Shown here in pieces: positions 35,073-46,136 of a stretch of DNA of 64,000 nucleotides; position 1 is the first letter of the stretch, and each line of letters starts with the position of its first letter. The stretch is taken from positions 1 through 64,000 of the forward strand of contig NZ_CP084758.1 in assembly GCF_020535565.1 (NCBI RefSeq), written 5' to 3'. A program made the position numbers and the translations under genes. The DNA comes from Shinella sp. XGS7 (GTDB lineage: Bacteria > Pseudomonadota > Gammaproteobacteria > Burkholderiales > Burkholderiaceae_C). The notes under the pieces are model-generated. The model saw only the letters and a program-made list of their open reading frames with translations, was not told the DNA's origin and did no database searches.

Positions 35073-35363
35073 ATGAAACTGCGTCCTCTGCACGATCGCG
35101 TGATCGTTAAGCGCCTGGAAAACGAAACCAAGACCGCCTCGGGCATCGTCATCCCCGACAACGCCGCCGAGAAGCCCGACCAGGGCGAAGTGCTGGCCGT
35201 GGGTCCTGGCAAGCGCAATGACAAGGGCGATTTCGTGGCCCTGAACGTGGCCGTGGGTGACCGCGTCCTGTTCGGCAAGTACAGCGGCCAGGCCGTCAAG
35301 GTCGACGGCGAAGAGCTGCTGGTCATGCGCGAAGAGGATCTGTTCGCCGTCGTCGCCAAGTAA
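35073..35363 (+). CDS. groS: Co-chaperonin GroES
   Basis: The 10-kDa lid of the GroEL chaperonin; a heptamer that closes the folding chamber. The ATG at 35073 follows AAGGAG and gives the standard 96 aa. The frame extends upstream to 35016, but that part is leader sequence. Hallmarks are [14 protein letters not shown] at the start, the mobile-loop region [14 protein letters not shown], and [16 protein letters not shown] at the end. It is preceded by a dual-type promoter and a CIRCE operator and is followed by groEL after 54 bp. Confidence 0.98.
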   Translation: MKLRPLHDRVIVKRLENETKTASGIVIPDNAAEKPDQGEVLAVGPGKRNDKGDFVALNVAVGDRVLFGKYSGQAVKVDGEELLVMREEDLFAVVAK

Positions 35364-37052
<1,689 letters not shown>

Positions 37053-37087
37053 GTCCTGCCTGAGCGCCAAGCAACAACGCTCGAATG

Positions 37088-37120
37088 AAGGGGCCGCAGC
37101 CATGCGGCCCCTTTCTTTTT
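37088..37120 (+). terminator. Rho-independent terminator after groEL
   Basis: GGGGCCGCA (37090-37098), loop GCCA, TGCGGCCCC (37103-37111), then TTTCTTTTT. A strong stem plus T-run 36 bp after the groEL stop ends the groESL operon. Confidence 0.9.
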
Positions 37121-37167
37121 GCGGCGTGGCCGGCCCATAATTCGCCATCGCCTGCTCCGTCGCGTTC

Positions 37168-39180
37168 ATGCCCGCTCCCGCCGCCCTCACCCAGCAATCC
37201 CTGGTCAACGATGCCCTGGCCCATCTGCCCATGCTGGCCCGTCAGATCCAGGACGGCATCCATGACACGCTCAACGGCAACAGCCAGCACCGTCTGCTGC
37301 TGGAACCCTGGCAGCGCCATCGCCTGCGCTTCCTGGAGTACTTCGAGCAAGCCCTGACCCCGCTGCTGGCCGCCGGCATGCGCGGCGAGGATCCCCTGCC
37401 CCGGCGCGCGCCGCGCGGTCTGGACGAGCTCAGCCTGGTCGACGAGCGCCAGGCCCTGCACGATGTGTCTCTGGCCCATGTGATCCAGGCCGTGGAGGAT
37501 GGCAGCCGCAACGAGCTTTACCAGCTCGGCAACTTCTTCGCCGCCCTGCGCGGCACCGCCCGTGCCCGCAAGGACGACAACCCCCTGCGTCCCGCCGTCT
37601 TCGGCCATGCCCTGCAGCAGGCCCTGAGCTGGCCCGAGCTGGACGCCGAGGGCCACTACGCCCTGATGCGCGTGGCCGCCCAGCCCCTGGCCCAGGCCCT
37701 GCAGCCGCTCTACGCCAGGCTGTGCACCCGGCTGCGCGAGGCCGATCTGGCCCCCCTGGTGGCCAGCCGCGGCGCCGCCGCGGCCAGCACCGAACATGAG
37801 CGCATGCGCCGCATCAGCCGCGCCTACGAGACGCTGGGCGCTCCGAGCCAGCACAGCGAGGCGGCCACCCTGGACGGACTGGCCCGCCGTGTCGACGCCC
37901 ACAACTCCCGGCCGCAGCCCCTGGGCCCTGCCACAGGCGGCGGCCGCGATCTGCTGACCCGGCTCTACGACCAGATCCTGGCCGACCCGCGCCTGCTGCC
38001 CCCGGTCAAGGCCCTGCTGGCCCGGCTGCAGGTGGTGGTGGTGCGCCTGGCCGCCAGCGACCCCAGCCTGCTGCGCAGCCAGGACCACCCCACCTGGGCC
38101 CTGCTCAACCGCGTGGGCAGCCATGGCGGAGGCTTCGAGCGCGCCGACGATCCGCGCCTGCTGGACTTCCTGCGCTTTGTCGAGACCCGCATCGACGCCC
38201 TGGCCGCCCTGCCCCGCCCGAGCGCGGCGCAGTTCCAGGAGCTGCAGGCCCAGCTGGATGCCTTCATCAGCGAACAGGCCCGCCAGGGCGGCGAGCGCAG
38301 CTCGGTCCGCCTGGCCGGCCTGGAGCGCGAGCGTCAGCGCGAAAGCTGGCTGCGCCTGCTGCGCGAGCAGATCCGCGATCAGCTGGCCGAGGCGCCCGAG
38401 GCCCGCGCCAGTGCCTTGCTGCGCGACTTTCTGCGTCAAGACTGGACCCGCGCCATCGTGCAGGCCATGGTGGAGCATGGACGCGACGCCCCCCAGGCCC
38501 AGGCCCGGGTGGAGTTGGTGGACAACTTGCTGGCCAGTTTGCGCCCTCTGCGTGACGAGGCCCAGCGCCAGGCCTTGCGCGCCTGCCTGCCCGGTCTGGT
38601 GCAACAGCTGGAACAGGGCTGCGCCGCCATCGAGCTGCCCGAGGCCCGCCGCCAGGCCCTGTTCGACGAGCTGATGCGCCTGCACGGCCGCCTGCTGCTG
38701 GGCCCCACCGGCCAGCCCGCGGTCGAAGAAACCCAGATCGTGCCGCCCATGGACCCCGAGGCCCGCCTGCAGGCCCTGCTCAGCGAGCGTGAATCGCTCC
38801 AGCAGGGCTCGCGCTGGGCCCATGACGAGGTGGACCGCAGCCGCCTGCCCACGGTGCCGGTCACGCTCTACTCCCTGGCCGATGCCGCCGCCTCGCGCCA
38901 GGCACTCAACCAGTGGATCGCCGGCCTGACCATCGGGCGCTGGTACCACCTCTTTGTGCAGAGCCAGTGGACCACGGCCCAGCTGGCCTGGGTCAGCGAC
39001 AGCCGTCAGTTCTTCCTCTTCGTGGGCCAGGATGCCGAGGAACGGCACTCGCTCACCCGCGGCGCCCTGGAGCATCTGCTGCGTCACGGCCTGATCACGG
39101 CCCTGGAGGAGGATGGCGACATGGTCCAGCGCGCCATGGCCTCGCTGATGCAGGACCTGGACAGCCCGGACGCCCGCTGA
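37168..39180 (+). CDS. DUF1631-family protein
   Basis: 670 aa, mostly alpha-helical, without signal peptide or membrane segment. The N-terminal LDELSLVDE-type motif followed by a long helical body and a C-terminal region with VTLYSLADAAASRQALNQWI and FFLFVGQDAEERHS resembles DUF1631 proteins common in Burkholderiales and Xanthomonadales. That family has no established function and is sometimes mislabelled thymidine phosphorylase. The stop codon TGA shares its last base with the ATG of the patatin gene, so the two are translationally coupled. The family call is from memory of its general features. Confidence 0.65.
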   Translation: MPAPAALTQQSLVNDALAHLPMLARQIQDGIHDTLNGNSQHRLLLEPWQRHRLRFLEYFEQALTPLLAAGMRGEDPLPRRAPRGLDELSLVDERQALHDVSLAHVIQAVEDGSRNELYQLGNFFAALRGTARARKDDNPLRPAVFGHALQQALSWPELDAEGHYALMRVAAQPLAQALQPLYARLCTRLREADLAPLVASRGAAAASTEHERMRRISRAYETLGAPSQHSEAATLDGLARRVDAHNSRPQPLGPATGGGRDLLTRLYDQILADPRLLPPVKALLARLQVVVVRLAASDPSLLRSQDHPTWALLNRVGSHGGGFERADDPRLLDFLRFVETRIDALAALPRPSAAQFQELQAQLDAFISEQARQGGERSSVRLAGLERERQRESWLRLLREQIRDQLAEAPEARASALLRDFLRQDWTRAIVQAMVEHGRDAPQAQARVELVDNLLASLRPLRDEAQRQALRACLPGLVQQLEQGCAAIELPEARRQALFDELMRLHGRLLLGPTGQPAVEETQIVPPMDPEARLQALLSERESLQQGSRWAHDEVDRSRLPTVPVTLYSLADAAASRQALNQWIAGLTIGRWYHLFVQSQWTTAQLAWVSDSRQFFLFVGQDAEERHSLTRGALEHLLRHGLITALEEDGDMVQRAMASLMQDLDSPDAR

Positions 39181-41468
39181 TGCCGCGCCGCGCCGCCGCA
39201 TCCCTCGCCCTGCTGCTGGCCGCCACCCTGGGCGGCGCGCTGCAGGCCCAAGCCCAAGCCCAAGCCCAGACCCAGACCCAGACCCAGACAGCCTCCGCCA
39301 GCGCGCCCGAACGGCCGCGCCTGGGCCTGGTGCTCTCGGGCGGTGGTGCCCGCGGCATCGCCCATGTGGGCGTGCTCAAGGTGCTGGAGCGCGAGCGCAT
39401 CCCGGTGGATGTGATCGCCGGCACCTCCATGGGCGCCATCATCGGCGGCCTCTATGCCAGCGGCATGAGCGCCACCACCCTGGAGCGTGAGTTGCTGCCC
39501 CTGGCCTGGGACCGGGTCTTCGCCAGCCGCGTGGAGCGCCAGCAGCTCTCCCAGCGCCGCAAGGAGGAGGACTTCGAGTTCTCCGCCGTGGTGGAGCTGG
39601 GCATGCGCGACGGCGAGGTGCGCGTGCCCCAGAGCACCCTCTCCAGCCGCGGCCTGGAAACCCTCTTGCGCCGCTACACCCTGCCGGTGCGCGAGGTGCA
39701 GGACTTCGACCGCCTGCCCACGCCCTTCCGCGCCATCGCCACCGATATGGAGAACGGCCAGCAGCTGGTGCTGGCCCAGGGCGATCTGGCCCTGGCCCTG
39801 CGCTCCAGCATGAGCGTGCCGGGCCTGTTTGCCCCCATCGAACTACGCGGCCGCATCCTGGGCGATGGCGGCCTGGTGAACAACCTGCCGGTGGACGTGG
39901 CGCGCAGCCTGGGTGCCCAGCGCCTGATCGCGGTGAATGTGGGCACCCCACTGGCCGGGCGCGAGACGCTGAGCTCCCTGGTCGGCGTGACGGCCCAGAT
40001 GATCAACATCCTCACCGAGCAGAACGTGCAGCGTTCCATCGCCAGCCTCTGGGAGGACGATGTGCTGGTCACGCCCGACCTGGGCACGCTCAGCTCGGCC
40101 GACTTCAACCGCAGCCGCGAGCTGATCGAGGCTGGCGAGCGCGCCGCCGAGGCCATGCTGGAGCGCCTGCGCCCCCTGGCCCTCAGCCCCGAGGCCTACG
40201 CGGCCTGGCGCGAGGCGCGGCGCCCGGCGGCCGAACACGAGGCCGTGCCACGCCTGGCCGCCATCGCCTTCGAGGGCAGCGAGCTGACCCAGCCGCAGCG
40301 CCTGGCGGGCCAGCTGGAGAGCAAGCCCGGTCAGCTGTTTGACGGCGCCCGCGCCGAGCGCGATGCACGCCTGCTGGCCTCCTCGGGCGACTATGAGCGC
40401 GTGGACTACCACGTGGAGCGCCGCGAGCAGGGCGACACCCTGGTCTTCGCCACCGAGGACAAGCCCTGGGGCCCGAACTACTTCCGCATCGGCCTGGACC
40501 TGAGCACCGACTTCTCGGGCGAGAGCAGCTTCAATCTGCGCATCAGCCACAACCGACACTGGCTCACGCCCAGCGGCACCGAGTGGCGCAACCAGCTCAG
40601 CCTGGGCCAGACCCCGCGCCTGTACAGCGAGATCTACCAGCCCCTGAGCTTCCAGCTGGGCCGGGCCAATGACTGGTTCCTCTCCGCCTGGAGCGAGCTG
40701 GAGCGCCGCAATATCACGCTCTACGACGCCGACAGCGGACAGGGCCGGGCGCGCGTCTCGCGCACCGGCGGCACCCTGGGGCTGGACCTGGGCCAGCCCT
40801 GGGGCCAGTGGGGCGAGGTGCGCCTGGGCCTGATCAGCCAGGCCTGGCGCATCAGGCCCGAGCTGATCACGGTGGACGTGCCCGACGGCGTGCTGGGCCA
40901 GACCTGGCGCGAGACCGGGCTGCGCCTCAAGGCCGTGGTGGACCAGCTGGACTTCGCCAACTTCCCGCAGCGCGGCTACCGCCTCACCCTGGAGGCCGTG
41001 AACGGCCGACTGAGCGGCCCGCAGGAGCGCCGCGCCAGCTCGCGCCGCGTGGAGCTGCAGGCCACCGGCGCCTACAGCTGGGGCACCCACACCCTCAACG
41101 GCCAGCTGCGCCTGTTCGACGCCCACCAGCCCAGCGACTCCGCGCAGGGCCCCTACACCCTGGGCGGCTTCCAGCAGCTCTCGGGCTACAAGCCCGGCCA
41201 GCTCACCGGCAACACCCTGGTGTTCGGCCGCCTGGGCTACTACAAGCGCCTGCGCGAGACGCCCCTGCTCACGCGCGGCCTCTTCATCGGCGGCTCGCTG
41301 GAGCTGGGCAATGCCTGGGACGATCGCAGCAGCGTGCGCGGCAGCGATCTGCGCCAGGCCATGAGCCTCTTCGTGGGCGCCGACACCGGCCTGGGTCCGC
41401 TCTACCTGGCCCTGGGTCACGCACCGCGCGGCGGCACGGCGGTCTACCTCTTCATCGGGCGTCCCTGA
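39180..41468 (+). CDS. Patatin-like phospholipase with outer-membrane barrel (PlpD/type Vd-like)
   Basis: 762 aa starting at the ATG that overlaps the previous stop. A signal peptide (residues 1-24) is followed by an Ala/Gln then Thr/Gln repeat linker and a patatin domain: oxyanion-hole GGGARG, nucleophile GTSMG and catalytic DGG, about 270 residues in all. A POTRA-like part and a C-terminal beta-barrel resembling the bacterial surface antigen family follow, ending in VYLFIGRP. This is the architecture of Pseudomonas PlpD, a type Vd autotransporter lipase. The gene overlaps the convergent hydrolase gene by 17 bp. Confidence 0.9.
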   Translation: MPRRAAASLALLLAATLGGALQAQAQAQAQTQTQTQTASASAPERPRLGLVLSGGGARGIAHVGVLKVLERERIPVDVIAGTSMGAIIGGLYASGMSATTLERELLPLAWDRVFASRVERQQLSQRRKEEDFEFSAVVELGMRDGEVRVPQSTLSSRGLETLLRRYTLPVREVQDFDRLPTPFRAIATDMENGQQLVLAQGDLALALRSSMSVPGLFAPIELRGRILGDGGLVNNLPVDVARSLGAQRLIAVNVGTPLAGRETLSSLVGVTAQMINILTEQNVQRSIASLWEDDVLVTPDLGTLSSADFNRSRELIEAGERAAEAMLERLRPLALSPEAYAAWREARRPAAEHEAVPRLAAIAFEGSELTQPQRLAGQLESKPGQLFDGARAERDARLLASSGDYERVDYHVERREQGDTLVFATEDKPWGPNYFRIGLDLSTDFSGESSFNLRISHNRHWLTPSGTEWRNQLSLGQTPRLYSEIYQPLSFQLGRANDWFLSAWSELERRNITLYDADSGQGRARVSRTGGTLGLDLGQPWGQWGEVRLGLISQAWRIRPELITVDVPDGVLGQTWRETGLRLKAVVDQLDFANFPQRGYRLTLEAVNGRLSGPQERRASSRRVELQATGAYSWGTHTLNGQLRLFDAHQPSDSAQGPYTLGGFQQLSGYKPGQLTGNTLVFGRLGYYKRLRETPLLTRGLFIGGSLELGNAWDDRSSVRGSDLRQAMSLFVGADTGLGPLYLALGHAPRGGTAVYLFIGRP
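39249..39287 (+). repeat. Six-base tandem repeat coding for AQ/TQ dipeptides
   Basis: CAAGCC units pass into CAGACC units, encoding alternating Ala-Gln and Thr-Gln dipeptides directly after the signal peptide of the patatin protein. Copy-number change would keep the frame and only alter linker length. Confidence 0.8.
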
Positions 41469-42357
41469 GCAGGAAGGCACGGATCAGCTCGGCCAGCCGC
41501 TGCGGCTGCTCGTGCACGATCCAGTGCCCCGCGCCGGCCATGCGCTCCAGCTGCAGCCGCGGCACAAAGCGCTCCAGCCCCTCCAGCAGGCCGGGCAGCA
41601 GGGCGATATCGTCCAGGCCCCAGATCACCTGGGTGGGCAGGCCCACCGTGACGAACTCGGGCGCAAAGCTCAGGGCCATGGCGCCCGGATCCTCGGCCGT
41701 GGGCGGGCGCATGGGCGAGGCGCGGTAGTAGTTCAGCGGCCCCTGCAGGCCCCGCCCCCAGAGCTCGCGGTAGCGCTGGCGCAGGGCCTCGTCCAGCCAG
41801 GCCGGCGCCTGGCCCTGGCGCGCGAAGAAGGGCCACAGGCGCGCGTAGTCGTTCTCGGCCAGCAGGGCCTCGGCATCGGGCCGGCACAGGAAGTTCATAT
41901 AGGCGCTGGCCTCGCGCTGCGCCGGGTTGAGCTGCAGTTCGCGCAAGAAGGTACCCGGGTGCGGCGAGTTGATGATCACCAGGCGCTGCATCAGCGCGGG
42001 CTGCTGGGCCGCCAGGTTCCAGGCCACGGCACCGCCCCAGTCATGGGCGATCAGGGCCTCCAGCGGACCCTCACCCGTGGCCTCGATCAGGGCGCGGATA
42101 TCTGCCATCAGCGGCTTGGCCCGGTAGGCCTGCACCGAGTCCGGCGCGCTGCTGCGCTCGTAGCCGCGCAGATTGGGCGCGATGCAGCGCCAGCGCGGGG
42201 CCAGCTGCTGCATCAGCGCGTCCCAGACGAAAGCGCCCTCGGGAAAGCCGTGCAGCAGCACCAGGCGCGGCGCATCGCGCGGGCCGCAGGCGCGGCAGGA
42301 CAGGCTGATGGGGCCGCTGCCCGTGTCGGGCAGCTCCAGCGTGAAGGTCTCGATCAT
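41452..42357 (-). CDS. Alpha/beta-fold hydrolase (epoxide hydrolase / haloacetate dehalogenase-like)
   Basis: 301 aa, cytoplasmic. The HGFPE oxyanion motif, nucleophile Asp in AHDWGG, acid in GLDDIALLP and the His in GAGHWIVHE form the Asp-Asp-His triad of epoxide hydrolases and haloacetate dehalogenases rather than a Ser hydrolase. A helical cap with FLCRPDAEALL and YYRAS lies between. The substrate cannot be told from sequence. It is transcribed towards the patatin gene, overlapping it by 17 bp, and follows yihA in the same direction. Confidence 0.88.
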   Translation of the reverse strand: MIETFTLELPDTGSGPISLSCRACGPRDAPRLVLLHGFPEGAFVWDALMQQLAPRWRCIAPNLRGYERSSAPDSVQAYRAKPLMADIRALIEATGEGPLEALIAHDWGGAVAWNLAAQQPALMQRLVIINSPHPGTFLRELQLNPAQREASAYMNFLCRPDAEALLAENDYARLWPFFARQGQAPAWLDEALRQRYRELWGRGLQGPLNYYRASPMRPPTAEDPGAMALSFAPEFVTVGLPTQVIWGLDDIALLPGLLEGLERFVPRLQLERMAGAGHWIVHEQPQRLAELIRAFLLRDAR

Positions 42358-42411
42358 CCGGCGTCTCCCTGGCGTGGCGGCCAGTATGGGCTGCGCGCCG
42401 GAGCCGCCCTG

Positions 42412-43161
42412 TCAAGCGGGCGACAGGGGCGCGTCCGGTGCGTCGGGCGCTTCAAGGGCCACCGCGGGACGCGGTGCATGGGCCCACTGATGCAGGATGT
42501 GGGCCACATCGGCCACGCCCTGCTTCTTCAGCGCGGAGAACAGGGTGATGGACACATCGGACTCCTCGGTGGCCATGGCCCCCAGCCGCTCCTGGGTCTG
42601 GCGCAGGGCGGCATCGGCCTCCTTGCGGTTGAGCTTGTCGGCCTTGGTCAGCACCACCAGCAGCTTGACCTCGCCGGTGGCCACGCGGCGCTGCACGAAG
42701 TCCAGCAGCTGCTGGTCCAGATCGGTCAGGCCCAGGCGAGAATCCACCATCAGCACCACGCCGGAGAGGCTGCGGCGGACTTCCAGGTAGTCGGCCATCA
42801 CCTTCTGCCAGCGCTGCTTGGCATCGCGGTTCACCGCGGCATAGCCATAGCCGGGCAGGTCGGCAAAAAGCGCGTCGGCCGCGTCCTTGGGGCCCAGCTC
42901 GAACAAATTGATGTGCTGTGTTCGCCCAGGCGTTTTCGATGCGAACGCCAAGCGCTTTTGCTGCGCCAGCGTATTGATCGCCGTCGACTTCCCTGCATTC
43001 GATCGACCGACGAAGGCGATCTCGGGCAGCTCGGTGGGCGGTAGGTGGACCAACTGGCTGGCCGTGGTCAGAAAGCGGGCCGTGTGGGTCCAGCCCAACA
43101 CCATCTTGTCATCGGGCGCGGCGGGGGCGCTCTGGGGCGCATTGCTGGTGTCGGGGTTCAT
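42412..43161 (-). CDS. yihA: Ribosome-biogenesis GTPase YihA/YsxC (EngB)
   Basis: 249 aa. An essential GTPase for 50S subunit assembly in many bacteria. The G motifs are all present: GRSNAGKS (G1), the switch with KTPGRTQ (G2), DLPGYGYA (G3), TKADK (G4) and a final SALK (G5). The C-terminal tail is longer than usual and rich in Ala, Pro and Asp. It is divergent from the cytochrome c4 gene, with 66 bp between start codons; the promoters of both must lie there. Confidence 0.95.
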   Translation of the reverse strand: MNPDTSNAPQSAPAAPDDKMVLGWTHTARFLTTASQLVHLPPTELPEIAFVGRSNAGKSTAINTLAQQKRLAFASKTPGRTQHINLFELGPKDAADALFADLPGYGYAAVNRDAKQRWQKVMADYLEVRRSLSGVVLMVDSRLGLTDLDQQLLDFVQRRVATGEVKLLVVLTKADKLNRKEADAALRQTQERLGAMATEESDVSITLFSALKKQGVADVAHILHQWAHAPRPAVALEAPDAPDAPLSPA

Positions 43162-43227
43162 CTAGTGAGGCCTTGTGAATTCGCCATTGTAAAATCCAGA
43201 GGTTGCGCTTACCCAACCCGAGAACAC

Positions 43228-43845
43228 ATGAAGACTGCTGCTATCTTGTTGTCTGGCTTCACTTTTGCGGCTGCGGCCCTGGCAAGCGGCGCCCCTGCGG
43301 CAGCCAAGCCTGATCTGGTCAAGGGCCAGGCCACCGCCACTCAGGTGTGTGCAGCTTGCCACACTGCGGACGGTTCACGGGGCAGCCCGGCCAACCCCAT
43401 CCTGCAGGGTCAGCATGCGGAGTACCTCTCCAAGCAGCTGCACGAGTTCAAGGAAGGCAAGCGCAAGAACGCCATCATGCAGGGCATGGCCGCCCCGCTG
43501 TCCGATGAGGACATCCGCAATGTGGCCGCCTTCTATGCCAGCAAGAGCGCCAAGCCCGGCTTCGCCAAGAACAAGGAGCTGGTGACCCTGGGCGAGAAGA
43601 TCTACCGCGGCGGCATTGCCGACCGCCAGATCCCGGCCTGCGCCGGCTGCCACAGCCCCACCGGCGCCGGCATCCCGGCCCAGTACCCGCGCATCGGCGG
43701 CCAGCACAGCGACTACACCGAGGCTCAGCTGAATGCCTTCCGTGCCGGCGCCCGCGGCAACAATCCGCAGATGCTGGCCATCGCGGCCAAGATGAACGAC
43801 CGCGAGATCAAGGCCGTGGCCGACTACATCGCCGGCCTACGCTGA
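43228..43845 (+). CDS. Diheme cytochrome c4
   Basis: A 205-aa periplasmic electron carrier. A signal peptide (about 20 residues, cut after ASGAPAAA) is followed by two homologous halves, each with a heme site: CAACH (first) and CAGCH (second). Candidate distal Met ligands lie in IMQGMA and QMLAIAAKM. This is the c4 class, which feeds cytochrome c oxidases. The frame is open back to 43045, but the ATG at 43228 begins the signal peptide. The cytochrome c maturation genes resB and ccsB follow after a terminator, so the block joins substrate and maturation machinery. Confidence 0.95.
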   Translation: MKTAAILLSGFTFAAAALASGAPAAAKPDLVKGQATATQVCAACHTADGSRGSPANPILQGQHAEYLSKQLHEFKEGKRKNAIMQGMAAPLSDEDIRNVAAFYASKSAKPGFAKNKELVTLGEKIYRGGIADRQIPACAGCHSPTGAGIPAQYPRIGGQHSDYTEAQLNAFRAGARGNNPQMLAIAAKMNDREIKAVADYIAGLR

Positions 43846-43893
43846 GCGCACCGCCCGCAACCCCGGGCGTGAATCCGGATTCCCTGCTGTTGT

Positions 43894-43933
43894 AAAAAGG
43901 CCGGCGCACCACCGCCCGGCCTTTTTTCTTTTT
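43894..43933 (+). terminator. Terminator between cytochrome c4 and resB
   Basis: AAAAAGGCCGG pairs with CCGGCCTTTTTT around an 11-nt loop and is followed by CTTTTT. It is strong and possibly bidirectional. resB starts 10 bp after it. Confidence 0.9.
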
Positions 43934-43943
43934 GCCCGCCCCG

Positions 43944-46136
43944 ATGTCCGCTGCCCCCGACACCCTGCCCCAGCCTCCGAACACGGCGCCGCCGCCGCCG
44001 GCAACGCCCAGCCCGCCGCGCGGCAGTGCCTGGCGCGAGGCCTACGAGCTGCTGTCCTCGATGCGCTTCGCCATCGCCCTGCTCACGGTGATCTGCATCG
44101 CCTCGGTGATCGGCACGGTGGTCAAGCAGCGCGAGCCGCTGAACAACTACGTCAACCAGTTCGGCCCCTTCTGGGCCGAGCTCTACGGCAAGCTGGACCT
44201 CTACACGGTCTACAGCGCCTGGTGGTTCCTGCTGATCCTGGGCTTTCTGGTGCTCTCCACCAGCCTGTGCATCGCGCGCAACACGCCCAAGATCGTGGCC
44301 GATCTCAAGAGCTACAAGGAAGGCATACGCGAGACCGCGCTGCAGGCCTTCCACCACAAGGCCCTGGGCCATCTGAGCGCGGCGCCCGAGCAGGCCCTGG
44401 CCCAGGTCTCGGCCCTGCTGGACGCCGAGGGCTGGAAGGCCAAGGCCCAGATCCGCGACAAGGGCACCATGGTGGCCGCCCGCAAGGGCGCGGCCAACAA
44501 GATCGGCTACCTGGCCGCACATGGCGCCATCGTGCTGATCTGCCTGGGCGGCCTGCTGGACGGCGACCTCTTCGTGCGCGCCCTGATGTGGGCCCAGGGC
44601 AAGACCGTGTACCAGGGCGGCGGCCTGGTCAGCGAGGTCAAGCCCGAGCACCGGCTCGCGGCCAGCAATCCGAGCTTCCGCGGCAATCTGATGGTGCCCG
44701 AGGGCGGGCGCGCCGCCACCGCCATCCTGTCCATGCCCGACGGCGTGGTGCTGCAGGAGCTGCCCTTCGATGTGGAGCTGAAGAAGTTCATCGTCGAGTA
44801 CTACGCCACGGGCATGCCCAAGCTCTTCGCCAGCGAGATCGAGATCCGCGACCACGAGACCGGCCAGACCCACGCGGCCACGGTCAAGGTCAATGAGCCG
44901 GCATTCCACCGCGGCGTGGCCCTCTACCAGAGCAGCTTCGACGACGGCGGCTCCCAGCTGCGCCTGCGCGCCCTGCCCCTGGCCGGCAACGCTGCCCCCT
45001 TCGAGATCGAGGGCCTGGTGGGCGCGTCCACCAGCCTGTCCAACGGCGCCGAGAAGCTGAGCCTGGAGTTCAGCGGCCTGCGCGTGATCAATGTGGAGAA
45101 CATGGCCGCCCCGGCCGGCAGCGGCGCCGATGTGCGCAAGGTGGATCTGATCGACTCCGTCCAGGCCCATCTGGGCAGCGGCGCCAAGACCCGCGGCGAG
45201 AAGACCCTGCAGAACGTGGGGCCCTCCTTCAGCTACAAGCTGCGCGACGCCGCCGGCCAGGCCCGCGAGTTCAACAACTACATGGTGCCGGTGGAGCTGG
45301 ACGGCCAGCGCGTCTTCCTGGCCGGCGTGCGCGACAGCCCGGCCGAGGCCTTCCGCTATCTGCGCATCCCGGTGGACGAGCGCGGCGAGATGGAGGGCTG
45401 GCTGCAGCTGCGCCGCGCCCTGGCCGATACCGCCCTGCGCGAGCGCGCCGCCCGCCGCTACGCCCAGCTGGCCACGCCGGACGACAAGCCCCAGATGGGG
45501 CCGCAGCTGCAGGCCACGGCCCTGCGCGCCCTGACCCTGTTCGCCGGGGCCGAGGTGCCGTCGCCCGCCGCTGCGGCCTCGGCGGCCTCCGGGCCCGCCC
45601 CCACCACACCCGCCCAGACCCTGGGCGGCCTGCCGGCGCTCTCGCAGTTCATCGAGCGCGAGGTGCCCGAGGCCGAGCGTGCCCGCGTCTCCGAGGTGCT
45701 GCTGCGCATCCTCAACGGCAGCCTGTTCGAGCTCTACAAGCTGGCCCGCCAGCAGGCCGGCCAGCCCGAACCCGAGACCGGCAGCGGCACCCAGACCTTC
45801 ATGACCCAGGCCGTGCTGGCCCTCTCGGACAGCATGTTCTACCCCGCCCCCATGATCCTGCAGCTGGCCGATTTCAAGCAGGTGCAGGCCAGCGTCTTCC
45901 AGGTCGCCCGCGCACCGGGCCAGAAACTGGTCTATCTGGGCGCGGTGCTGCTGATCATCGGCGTGTTCGCGATGCTCTATATCAAGGAACGCCGGCTTTG
46001 GATCTGGCTGGAGCCGGTCCACAATGGCGGCACCCGCGTGCGCATGGCCCTGTCCTGCACCCGCGCCTCGCCCGATACCGACACCGAGTTCCAGAGCCTG
46101 AGCCAGGCCCTGCTCAAGGACGTGCAGACACCATGA
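43944..46136 (+). CDS. resB: Cytochrome c biogenesis protein ResB
   Basis: 730 aa. ResB with CcsB/CcsA exports heme and ligates it to apocytochromes in System II. Membrane segments are visible near residues 40-62 (ALLTVICIASVIGTVV), 90-112 (WWFLLILGFLVLSTS), 190-206 and near the C-terminus (VYLGAVLLIIGVFAML). A large periplasmic domain lies between the last two. It includes a Pro/Ala-rich insert near 540-555 typical of betaproteobacterial ResB. I chose the ATG at 43944 rather than the TTG at 43932. The stop overlaps the ccsB start (ATGA). Confidence 0.95.
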   Translation: MSAAPDTLPQPPNTAPPPPATPSPPRGSAWREAYELLSSMRFAIALLTVICIASVIGTVVKQREPLNNYVNQFGPFWAELYGKLDLYTVYSAWWFLLILGFLVLSTSLCIARNTPKIVADLKSYKEGIRETALQAFHHKALGHLSAAPEQALAQVSALLDAEGWKAKAQIRDKGTMVAARKGAANKIGYLAAHGAIVLICLGGLLDGDLFVRALMWAQGKTVYQGGGLVSEVKPEHRLAASNPSFRGNLMVPEGGRAATAILSMPDGVVLQELPFDVELKKFIVEYYATGMPKLFASEIEIRDHETGQTHAATVKVNEPAFHRGVALYQSSFDDGGSQLRLRALPLAGNAAPFEIEGLVGASTSLSNGAEKLSLEFSGLRVINVENMAAPAGSGADVRKVDLIDSVQAHLGSGAKTRGEKTLQNVGPSFSYKLRDAAGQAREFNNYMVPVELDGQRVFLAGVRDSPAEAFRYLRIPVDERGEMEGWLQLRRALADTALRERAARRYAQLATPDDKPQMGPQLQATALRALTLFAGAEVPSPAAAASAASGPAPTTPAQTLGGLPALSQFIEREVPEAERARVSEVLLRILNGSLFELYKLARQQAGQPEPETGSGTQTFMTQAVLALSDSMFYPAPMILQLADFKQVQASVFQVARAPGQKLVYLGAVLLIIGVFAMLYIKERRLWIWLEPVHNGGTRVRMALSCTRASPDTDTEFQSLSQALLKDVQTP

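Noticed and set aside
43824..46022. Long reverse open frame of 732 codons opposite resB
   Set aside because: It is an antisense shadow of a highly GC-biased real gene, with Gly/His/Gln-rich low-complexity translation.
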